Source: Opisthorchis felineus (taxonomy: Eukaryota; Platyhelminthes; Trematoda; Opisthorchiida; Opisthorchiidae). Taken from it: a stretch of 64,000 nt of DNA. Below, piece after piece: positions 25,501 through 37,500 of the stretch. The stretch is taken from assembly GCA_004794785.1 (NCBI GenBank), contig SJOL01007149.1, forward strand, positions 338,177 through 402,176, read 5' to 3'. The position numbers and the translations under genes were made by a program. Each line of letters opens with the position of its first letter. Position 1 is the stretch's first letter. The notes under the pieces are model-generated. The model made no database searches. It was not told where the DNA came from and saw nothing but the letters and a program-made list of their open reading frames with translations.

Positions 25501-28500
25501 CTTTCCACTGCAGATGAAAATATCGTCTTTTTTTAACCAAGGAGACTGATACGGATACCCAGGTAGATAACTTTCTCTACTACCTTAGTCGACTCATCCG
25601 CAAACTTGCGGTTCGGGTTCGAGCACTCCTGGTCTTGAAGTTCCGTTCAACACTTTGCATGTGTGACGCACATGCCAAACCGTGAGGCATAATTATTTAG
25701 ATCATTTAATTTCGTCCGCATTACGATGGCATCAGATCTCAATAGGGCTAGGTGGTTTGCGTCCTCGATATTTGTGAGCGAATGTCCTGGGAACATTTCG
25801 ACCCCACGGGCACCAGATGTTGGGAGTGAGTCTTCTATGCTCATATCAATGGCGAATTTGAACAGGAAGGGTGAAAGAGGACAGCCTTGCGTGACACCAC
25901 ACGATGTAATGAACCCAAGAAAGAGCTTGCCGTAGACCACGTATCCACGGGAGTTGGTGTACATCAAGGTCAAGAAAGAGAGAGATTAGCATTAAGGTGG
26001 ATGACGAGAAAAATGGTGAATCGCTTAAAAATTCCACGAACAAACCGCGTATGAAAAACGGAGACGGAACCGGAGTGGTGATACGTTTCTTGGAAGACTA
26101 GGGCCTCATTAGCATCAGGTTGCTCAAAAGAGCCCAAACCAGTTATGCAATAAGCCAGACGCAAACAGTCAGTTCTTTAAAATAATCAGCTTCTTAATTC
26201 GTCCTAGCAACAAAGAAACTTCCTATCGAACGCTCTCCCAAAAATGACGTTGTGGTCTATCCACAGCCACGAAGTATATTCGTTGGTGTGGAAAACATAC
26301 ACCCTGAAAACGGTAACGAAAGCCGGATACCTGGGTGATTTCAAGGTGAATTGACTGACCCTCGGGAATGAAACAGCTTCGCGATCCATTAAAACATCTG
26401 TCCAGAGCAGCAGTCTCTGCCCAAAAAACATGTCTATGCATCTAGGAGATTTACGAAATGTGTACAGCGCTAGCCCAACAAGCGAAATGCTTCATGTGGC
26501 ATCTGTTTTCCTCATCGGTTGGCACTTGTAGCAACATTCGCATATTTCACACGTGCACTAGGCAAGATTACGGCAAAAACAATTAACGACGGGCTATTTT
26601 CTATGCTTACCTACTATCCCACAATACGATCTGACCGGAATACGTGCCCCCAATTACTAGGTTCGGGTGGAATTTGGACAAGGTGGCTGAGGTAATTGGA
26701 GACTGGCAGTGAAAAATAAACTCCGGGCTGGTTTTCTTTGGGAATTTCATGTTCCAAATGAGACAAACTCCTTCCGGTTCGTGTGCGGCTTCCTCATTGA
26801 TGTGATAAGCGGCCAGTAGTAGCTCCGGGTAGATCGTGGACCATTCCAAACTGGTTACCACGCGACGTTTGGACCAGCGTTCATCGAAAAACTCATGGCA
26901 CACGGTGACCAGTTCACGGGACCTCGAAGAAGAGGCAAGAATCAGCAGGCTGGGGGTGAGTTGACAGTCTATTTCACGGAACATTTAAGTAACGTTGAAC
27001 TGGGAATAAGTCTGTGGCCTACAATTGTAAGACAAAATCCAGGAGGTAGTTTCATTCGATTGCTACTGAAACTGGTTACCAGTAGCCCATCGTTCTTGTG
27101 CAGAAACCTCGGTTGGTGAGAAAGCACAAAATTTCGAACGTAGAATCTTTGAAAAGATTCAGTGTCTAGTTGGATGAATGTGACACAAGCGATAAAGTGC
27201 ACGTCAGGCAAGTGATAGCCTGGTGTGACGCATCGAGTAGTGCGGTGTGCCAATGGATGAAAAACAAAAAACCTCAATTGTGTCTTTGATCTTCCCAAAA
27301 TCTACATTAGTAACGCCTGAACACTAGGGAGACTGAAGGCACCACACAGTGCTTCCGACTCCACTATTCACCAAACAACTGTATTTAATTCAGTATGCAC
27401 GAAAAAGTAAACCACGCGTCCAGACGGTACTTTGAACGAAAATGTGGCTGTGCACTTTAAACGGCCTCTTGGATGAAGGCTTTCGGGGCTTCAAAAAACG
27501 GGGCAAGCTGCAGCGCGAAGGTGACGAGTCAGTCAGACCACCAAAGCATAGTACTTTATGCTTTTTTTGCGCTGTCTTATTGTAGGTAACAAAACTCTAC
27601 CAAACCGATACAGTTGGGCCACATGGCCCGCTAACGAATCATAGACGCCTTAAAGTAGGCTGCCGGTTCCCGCCTGGAGAATCTGCACACTTGGTGTTTC
27701 GGCAATTAAAACACAAAAAATATTCTCACTACTCCTAAAGTCCCAAAAGGCCGGAAAAACGTCCCAATGTATCGGCGATGTTTTGTCCCAAGAAACTCGT
27801 CTTATGTTGTCGCGTTGTATGAGATTGGCATTTGATCTGTCTATCATTTGAATGAAGTCAAGGTTGCTACTGTCAGATGAAAAACTGGAAGTAATCGCTG
27901 GATAACGAGAGCGAAGATTATCAGGTTAGGTGAGTTATGAAAACGAACAGGGAGGCCGTGCTTCACTAGCATCCCATCTCAACTGTTCCCACACGTGCTT
28001 ATAAGGGTACTGAACGGAGTAGACGAATGAGTCTTAGTTGCGTGATCAGTGTGAAGGTCGCGAGCAAGCTTAGTTTTACCCGATGATGCACTTTCCCTCC
28101 ATCAATGAAGCACGTATTGAACAGGAGTCTGGAGCTGGGGCCCATAACTGGCGCCGTTCAGAATGACCAGTTCATTGATTCGGTTTTATCGGAAGGTGCC
28201 GCAGATATGAACTGGTCCGCTGTTGTGCCAATGTGCACAGTGCCATTTTAAACATTGTCTTTTCAAAGTCCACAACTCTAGGGCTACCTTTCGCAATCCC
28301 CGGTCTTTCGAAAAGGTCATAGCAACAAAATTAAACATCAGGTGCCCAAAATCTGCCTGTCTGGTTCCCACACAATAACAGCCCTCGAAGACAGCATTCT
28401 GGACGTCTTAGCTCATCGATGGGTATCACAATCTGACCACTACCTATCTGGATCGAATACTTCCAACGTATTTAGATGTGATGGACCTCGGATGTGATGA

Positions 28501-31500
28501 CAGGATTTCAAGAAACAGTGTTACACATGCAAATTGCAAAGCCCTAAGACCTATCGGTGAAAAAATACACGATTGGCTTGTCAGAAAACAACCGCATCAG
28601 TGCTACAAACCAGCACAAATCTACAACCCGCCCTTTTATGGGTACACCAGCAACAGGTTTAATATGCACTTTTTGGCGACCGCCGTAATTCATAATAGCA
28701 CAGTACTTTGGGAGTCCCTGGTTCAGTGTGCCCGTGCAGGCAGTGAGCAGTACGCATCAAAGTATTCAACACAGTAAGCATCTGTGTGAGTATGTTGGCA
28801 TGCTGTTTTAGCTTGTTCCGAGGACTCAGTCCCAACCAAAATTTTCTGCGTAGTCGATTCGAATTCGAGAATAAATATTTGCTAGGTAAAATTGATTCAC
28901 CAAGGTGCAACGCAACGCCGGCCACATTGCTGAGAGGTAGAATACAGTTGTTTTACTTATGCTGGGAACCAGCGCGCTCGCGAGTCCCAATTTGGGTAGA
29001 AATCCCGAATCGCGGGCTAAACGATGCGATTACCAGCCAGGACATTAAAGCCGTGTATCATTCCACAAGCTCACTTGACCACACGACGCAGCACTCAGAA
29101 ATGCAAAGATAAATAGACCGGAAAAAAGAGGGGGAAACAAAAACAAAATACGGGAGATTCAACTCACAATTAGAACTTACCTCAGAAAATTCAAAAACGA
29201 ACGACGATAAACTTAGGCTGTATGGTCGGAAGTACATCACGAGCAAACTTAGTGGCGTTGAAAAATTGATAAGTAAAGATTATTAGCAGGATGTTAAGAA
29301 AAGTATATTGGACAGACCAAATTGTGATAGGGTACCTCTGGGTCACTCCCAATCCCTCGTTATTATTCTTCAAAACTATACAAGAGCAATAAGGCCGGTA
29401 TTGTTAATGAAGAATATAAAACGCAACATACAGGATAAAGATAGGCAAGACTAAATAAACAACCCAGTGCTCGTGAAGTCTAAACAGTGATAATCTAGCC
29501 ACCGAGATGGTACAGATATCTGTCAAGTTTAAAATAATCTCCTATCCGAAACACAGTTAGCTAAAGTGTAATTGCCAGTGTTCTTCGCCCATTCAAATGA
29601 GGGAAGGGGACACCAAAGACAGATCAGAGAGAGTTCATTGTGTGACAGCAGTCCAGCAAGCTCCATACTTGGCAATGCTAAAAATACTCACGTTTCTGTC
29701 TCCCTTTCACCACCAGTGTAGTCCAAAAATAGAGCATCTTCAGGTTCACAAATTGCACGTTCGATAATCTGAGCAGAACGGTTAAAGAACTGTATAAAAT
29801 CATCGGACGATAGAATCCGTGTTTTGTCCTCTTCAGAAAGGTTCAGAGCTGAATGAAGAAGCGAGACAGGGAGAGGTTGACAATACACAGTTTGAAGGAA
29901 ATGTCGCATAGGAACAGTTGCCAACAGATGCAATCCTAGAACAAATTCACTGAACTTAGTGAAAAATAAATGTGATAGAAAACGTCCAGGCTTCGCACCA
30001 GTAACCACCCAAAATGCCGTACAAAATGCCACAATCCTCCTGATAGTGTTATTTGGACACAAAATCAACCGTATCTTACCCGGTAAATTAGTCTTTTGGG
30101 CGCTCTGAGCGAAAAGCACCTTGACGCAGATGAGCATGAAGCAAGAACTTCGTGGTAAGATTGAATATGGATCCAAACTGATGTGTTCACGTGACCAACT
30201 CCTTAAAAAGGGCGTGTCAGGTCATTATACACTCCTGGTGAAAAGGAGGAAAGCCCTTCGCCGCGGAGTTGTTTATTAGAAAAAAACAACTAAACAGTTA
30301 CAAACTATCGGACAGGAAAGTAAACCTCTCATATGCACCTTGTTTTTTAAAAACTGAATATCCGTCTTCTCCTTGAACGCGTCTTCTTGAACTCTCCTGG
30401 ATATTCCTTGACTATCACGCAATTGTAAACGAATGCTGCAAAGCAGTTCCACAAATTCCATAATAAACCCCACCTTCCAAGAGACGCGAAGCGGAGTTAG
30501 TAGAAAACATACTACTCGCATGCCTCATCTGTAGTATCCGCCGTTACACTAGTAGTTCATTGATACAATTACACCTGCTCATATCGCCCAATAAGGAGAA
30601 AGACAATCATGACGTTAGGCAACAGAATGCGTTTAGAATGAAATTATCGCGCAGACAAAACAACTATGAGAACAAACTCGAACTGTAATTTTCGATCATG
30701 TAATGTTCTTATGTCGGGAAATCCCACGAGAAAAAAACGGACACTTTCGGTTAGACTGATGAGTAAAGTTCAAGAAACAACGGGGAACCTTATTCACGCA
30801 ACAAACAACTTTCTTCGTTAAGAGGGAGGGATAATAACTTACGTACTCTTCCAGTGGGCTACACCTGATTGGGGTTTGTGCACATTCGACATTACGACAA
30901 TCCAGTTCATTGTTTTTCCCTGAATATTCGTAATCGTTTATCGCGATTCTTGAGTTGGTTCTTATGGTGATCGAAAGCGGTGTCCAAAAAATGATGTGAT
31001 CAAACTCGGTAGCATTGGTGGACAATAATGGCTAACAGACAAGACGCATCTACGCAAGGATTCCATTTTTCATTTCGGTAGTTTCCAGCTAGACCAATAG
31101 AATGCTGGTCTACTTCTAACAGCCACAAGGACACTTCGACAACATTCAACAACCGTGAGTAATTGCAATGCTAGGCACTCCGAGTAGGTGATACAGATGT
31201 GAATGGTAGCTAGTTGTCGGAATATTGAACTGTGTTGGTATGAGATTAAGAGCAGTTGCAACCTTACAGTAGTAGACGTCGGAATAAGGTCGAATTGTAG
31301 AATTCAGCGGCGAAGAAACCTATCTGACTAAATTTCCTGCATTTACTTCTGTGGCCATCCCTTCAAGTGAAGTCGCTGTAGGCTGAAAAGCCCTAAATTT
31401 CTGTGCAAGTGGATAGGCTTTTTTCGTTAGTTATCGGCCGTACACATTCCACGAACCCGGAAAATGCACACCCACAACATTCACGATGGAAGTTTAACAC

Positions 31501-34500
31501 ACTCCCATTCAATTGCCGCGACCTGAACGGCCGCTTGGTTAATTTGCATGTCAACGGGACATGACATTACCAGTCCTTCAGTTAAGCTGGTGTTGGCAGG
31601 TTATCACTTGAATTTAACAGAGACAATACAAAAAGAAAACTACTTTGATTGAGCTAGGCTCCAAAGTTGTTCCGCAACGACAAGTTGCTTTTAGACACTT
31701 GGGAAAGTGCATCCAAGGTTCAAAAAAACTAGTATGCTGTTTGTTGTAACGGTATGCAGTACCTCATCTGAGGGAGCGCCCTAAATATCGGAAATTATCT
31801 GCATAAAGGTATAGCAATAGATCTTTTGAACGTAACGCGCGGCACCAACTGATGAATGGTCCTGTTTTCTATATTACCATCGGATATACTGATCGAGGTG
31901 ACAAGGCAATATAGATAAAGATTTCGATTTGTGATGGATATTTCGTCCCGTAAGTGAAGCTAATCTATTCCGAAAAGCCTAGAAGCACTGTATAGCTGTT
32001 TCATCCTTACTGGAGATCATCAGCAGTGCGCACCTCACGAAACTTCAAGAGATCTCGAACTAGTGACCTCCTGGCTAGCAGTTTGAACACGTTCGGCTAA
32101 GAGCGGTCGATCTGTGCCACACAGCACACACGCGTCCTTACTTCATTCTCGTTGACCGCGGTTCTGCTTTGGCTTGCCATTCACGGTTGTCCATCAGAAT
32201 GCGTGGAACATCACCACAATGTCATCATTTGAGCGAGTATCAACATACAGAAAAATTACAATGCCCACTGAAATGCTACTTCGACTCCGTGGAATTTTGA
32301 AAGAAGATTAAGGAACTGCAAGCTCCTGAGCAATATTAGTGCTTTTCCTCTAAGCATTTATGCACTGTTACGTACGAGTTGTTCGAATCACGTGCGCGAT
32401 CTGCTCAAGTGAGAATACGCGTATATTGACTAACCACCTAACAACATTGTGCAAGTACAAAGCTGTTTCTGTACACCCAAAAAAGGTGATCGATAATCGT
32501 GTGAATGAATCTAACAAGTGAGGCGGCTTCGGATTCTGGCATTGGTTTAGCAGCACAATGCTCTAAGCAGAAGGTTGCACTAATACTTGCTAAACCTTTT
32601 GAAACTCTTCCACGCACGGCAATCCAGCCTTTGGAGTCTGTCATCATTCTGAAGAGATGAATCTGATTCCGAAACCAAAAAGGCACTTTAAAACTTTGGT
32701 AGTCCGTTGAACCTCAACTAAATCAGGGTGAATACGGCTACACTTATTCATACTATGGAATTACATGTCCTTGATAGAATGCCAATCATGCTAGTAATAA
32801 CACAATAACAGAGTATCATGGTACGTTTTTCCTACGTACACTTTGCCCTTCACAGCGCAGCATATTGATCATTCTCGACACTGCCAGAGCACGCTAGCTC
32901 GCGCCGGATTACTGACCAGTCCGCTTTGTAAGCGTTTCATCAGTACAACTATGTCGTTCCTTCCCCCATGCTATTGAGGTCACACTAGAAATAATCATAC
33001 TCATTGGCTAGTATTCAGGCCACATCAGATCTAACCAGCACACAAGATCGATGATTTACTACTGTGTTCTGCGTAACGATCCGGTGTAGTTTGATGTCTT
33101 TACACAATGGGCAGAAACGTCAACGTTTGGGACAAAAATTGAACCGAAAACTGCTTATTCGGCCAATCTGGAAATAACTGGATTAGAAAACTTACGCTTT
33201 TTTACCTCTTCTTGCGCAATCCCATTCTCCAACCGAGTACGACCCTTTTGTGAAGTTTGAGAGAGACCCACGTGTGGCATCTTCTGTAATTCCGCAAGAG
33301 CCGCACTCGCATCCACATCCTCCTCTTCTCTGCTCGTTTCTTCATATGTGAGTACTGAAACAGACACGGGGTAACAGATGAAAAAATAGAAGAAGAATAC
33401 AGGCTGTGGTGACTGGCTATCCATTCAAACATGCTAGCAGAATGCACTTCGTTTTCATGCAAAGGGGAAACGCAAGGTGGCACGAATGGATAGAAATAAA
33501 CAGGACCAAAACTAAAATACTCGGTAAACACCTTAGGATGCAACAGAACCGATAAGCTAGGAGAGAAAAATATAGGCAACCACACGACACCGACAAAACA
33601 ATGAATTGTGCCAACAACACCAACTTGGATAGCATGGCCGAGACGCACTAAGCAGTTGAACACCCTAAACAATCATGTGTACAGGGCTGCCGTGTGGAGT
33701 AAAGGATATCTCAGAAGAACCCCCAGGCGTGTTCTCTAACACCAATGATTCCTTAAAAGCCTATAGTCAACCGACAATATCAGAAAACAGATTAAAAGGA
33801 GCTGAAATATAATCGCTTGCATTTACTTGAGATCACACGCAAAGCACTGGAAACGATCCTCCAGCCTAAAGACGCACAATGCCACTTCAATCATTTAAGG
33901 TCACTTGAGGACAGACAGCTCAATCGTGGCTTGCATAATCCCAGTACAGTATAGTAGTGATGATCGTAAGAGTGAAATGGGTACTATCAAGGACAGTTGT
34001 ATCAGTAATCACTTACGTGTTCCTGTAAGTTTGCGGTGAAGAAAATCCCAGCTGTTTATGAGGCCATCAGACCTTGCGATCATATCAGTGCTCACTAGCC
34101 ACAGTCAACACTCGTAGCAGTCAAATGAATAAATGAAAATCACGCAGAATTTAGCTAGTTTCCGAAAACAAATGTTTTGTCCAAACTTTTCGCTCTAACT
34201 TCTGAGGGAAGTGAACGAATGTCTGAGATCAGAATAGCCACCAATTCGCGCCTCATATGGCGTCCTGAGGCCGCTACTTTCTTGTGACCATCGACCCGTC
34301 ACCATGGTTTGGCGGTTTGAGAATTTCTCTAACCCACTGCTGTATACTAGGAATCAGTCACGTTAACTTGAGGCGCCCATCATATATTGGTTCACAGACA
34401 AAAGTTGGAACAGTCATGGCAACGTGTCCATTACAAATCGGATCGCGACAGTCACACTGACCGGCGCGGCCAGACCATTGAACCAACGCTTTGGTTGAGA

Positions 34501-37500
34501 AGCATAGCTCTCGACGCCCTGCTAGTACCCCAGTCCATGTATGACCGTGAATTCCATAATCACAAAGAACCTCATACCACGTTCTCCTTTTGACACAAAA
34601 CCTTCGTCATGCCATGTGAGTAAGTTACCCGGTTGATCGGGTTCTAAGGTAGTCAGGGAACCAATCCGTGAGATTTCTTATGACTAGCCGACTTGATCAG
34701 TGCTGGGTGTCGGTCTGCAGTTCCTGTTTGTTGGTCAGTTGGGATGACTAACACCTAGGATAGATTGGTTAAGGGGATTGCCTTCACGTTGAATTCGGAT
34801 TTTGCGGCTTTGCTTTTCCGGTCTAGGACACCTTAATGAAATATTCTTCTTACGGGTCGTTCACAGATTTTGATGGTCCGTGTACGTCGAGGGATGCCAA
34901 AACAATTGGATTGGGGTTGGGGGGGAGGTGGTGGTTAAATGGATCTTACTCTGTTCGGGTTTTGTACTTTTAGACCCAGAGGATTTTACTAATAACTGCA
35001 CACCTCCGCGTTTCCTCTCGGCTGATCTAAAACCGCTCTCCACACGNCTATTTTATTCACGCTGGGATGCTTGGCGATTTCCACCGCCTCGGTCACCAGT
35101 CGCTATGGTGTGAATCTCAATCCCCGTCTCAAAATGTCCACATTTTCCAAATCTATCCTGTCCCCAATGCATGCCCTGCCATTGCCGAGTCTTTGACAAT
35201 CGCCTGACATTCATCTACGTTTCTCGGTGATCTGTTAATGCATCGCTTATGCTCACCGATTCTGGTGTGCAATTCCCTGGCTGTCTGACCTATATAAACC
35301 TTCGTACAGTCGTTACATTTTATTTTGTATACACAGTTCATAGTCCTATCAACCGGAAGGCGATCCTTCAACTGCACCACCACCGAGCGTAAAATCTTTC
35401 CCTTCTGGAATGCTAATCTAATGTTGGCCGTATCCAACACCCTTCTAATGACTTCACATGTCCCTGTTTTGTATGGAATGACTGCTGTTCCGACCCTTTG
35501 TTGAGTCATGGTGTTGGGACTAATGCCCATCTTAGTTGCAGCTTAATTAAACCCACTGGATATCCGCTATCTTGAAGTCGCTTTTTTACCTCAAGTTGTG
35601 CTGCTCTTCGGTCGACCTCCTCTGTGCACAGTGCTCTTACTCTACTGAACATTGTTGGGACTATACTAGCATATACTGCTTTTAAGTGTGCTAAAGAGTA
35701 GTTTAAGACCGCAAGACTATCTGATGACTTCCGGTAAACAGTCGTTTTTAATTTTCCACCACTCTTGTGTCATGTAGTCAAGGAAGGGCAGTGTTCCCGA
35801 TGTGGACTCTAGCTCCATGCTAAACTTAATGTGAGGGTCCAAATTCTTAAGATATTGAAAGAATTCGTTAGCGTTATCACGCGTCATCACAACGAACGTG
35901 TCATCTACGTAACGCCAGAAAACCCTTGGCGGACACTCGAATCCGTTTAAAGCTTTCTGCTCAAGGTCTCCCATGTACATATTGACCGAAATCCGGGATA
36001 TTGGAGATCCCATCTCTAGACCTTGTTCTTGAGAGTCTATAACTGAGTCAAAAACAAAGTGACTGAGCTTTAAACATACTTTTATGCCTTCAACTATCTC
36101 GCCTACTGAGAGCTGCGTTCGTTCTTGCAGCGTTGTCTACCAGTAACAGCCTTCTCGATACTTTCAGAGCATCCGCTTTAGGACATCGAGTTGACATCAA
36201 AGCTAACGAGAAGTTTGTCTAGCTCTAACTGAAACCCAGCTACTATTTTTTAGCGAAGTCCTACAAATTTTGGATGTGTGTGGGTGACTTGCCACCAAGT
36301 GGTTCAAGGATACCTGCCAGAAATCTGGCTTGCTCATGTGGTGGTGAACCAAGGAAGGTGTCTTCATAAGACGAATAGTGGATGGCGTAGGTTCAAGATC
36401 CAAGCAGAGTAAGATCCACTTAGCAACCACCCCCAGCCCCACAACCCCAACCCAACTGTCCTAGCATCCTTCGACACACACGAACCAACAAAATCTGTGA
36501 ACGACCCGTAAGAAGAATATTTCATTAAGTTGTTCTAGACCGGAAAAGCAATGCGGCAAAATCCGGATTCAACAAGAAGACAATCCCCCTAACCAATCTA
36601 TCGCAGGTGTTATTCATCCCAACTAACCAACAAACAGGAACTGCAGACCGACACCCAGCACTGATCAAGTCGGCTAGTCATAAGAAATCTCACGGATTGG
36701 TTCCCTGACTACCTTAGAACCCGATCAACCGGGTAACTTACTCACATGGCATGACGAAGCTTTTGCGGCAAAAGCGAAACGTTGCCCATCAATAAATTCA
36801 CCGATTGTTTACTAAACCTCTCTAAAACGATGACTACCCAATCGGTCCCAAACACTTTCCAATTGATTGAAAACTCCACACCACATAAGTCAACATGTGG
36901 CGCCATCAACCAGATGTTCTTACTTGCTGCACACAGCTGGTCGAGTAAGGCTAACGGTAACACCCCCGAGAAAGAACAGATAAAAAATGGTCGACCTTAA
37001 AAACCACAGGCGGCATCAGAAAACAGGCACTTATGACTCTTCCTGGGATATCAGACTCGGTAAACCGAAATTTGGAGGACACAGAAAACAGATAATCGGG
37101 AAGTGTCGCGAAATTTCAGGTGATGTCTTCAAGGAGGTTAAAGACCTTCTAGGTTGTTCGAATGTGAACACAGTTGCGATCAACTGGTGAAGTAGATGTA
37201 CAGCGGTTTGTTAATACGGTACCAATTGGGACCGAAGTGTTCTAACCCAAGTGATGTGGTTTGCAAGTGGGTAGGCTGGACACATGCGCCAGACTAGGCA
37301 TCAGACGAGGCGGGGTCACCAGAGAACATTCACATAAGCAAAGGTCAATAAGAGTACAATAAACAGGGTAGTTTAACTGACCATTCGGATGCGGAACTAG
37401 TGCAAATGAGTCGAATGAAATACATTACCGGACAGTTTTGCGTGCATACTGTCTTGGTTGCTGTCGAGCGGGTGAGATTACGTCGCGCAACAAAAAAGGT

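Larger units (their letters stand above)
22440..26610 (-). other. Dynein intron (4.2 kb)
   Basis: GT-AG intron. It contains a perfect 21-bp inverted repeat at 23589-23640 and an RTE-like 3' half at 24755-25975, on the same strand as the gene. The rest is unassigned. Confidence 0.85.
34600..36765 (-). mobile_element. Penelope-like retroelement with inverted long arms
   Basis: The core encodes, on the minus strand, the C-terminal half of a Penelope-type reverse transcriptase (about 36340-35717) followed by a GIY-YIG endonuclease (35530-35153). It is flanked by two arms of about 365 bases, 34601-34966 and 36395-36761, that match each other in opposite orientation. The N-terminal half of the polymerase is missing, so the copy cannot move on its own. 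Penelope elements are known for terminal repeats in direct or inverted order and for frequent 5' truncation; this copy fits both. Confidence 0.85.

Noticed and set aside
33202..33672. 156-codon minus-strand frame
   Set aside because: It overlaps the dynein exon 33196-33354 in another frame and has no motif; the exon frame agrees with the neighbouring exons in phase.
34601..36761. Hammerhead ribozyme in the Penelope arms
   Set aside because: Such ribozymes are known in Penelope-like elements, but neither arm shows the CTGANGA core with a matching GAAA; the closest string, CTGATCA near 36661, breaks the core.
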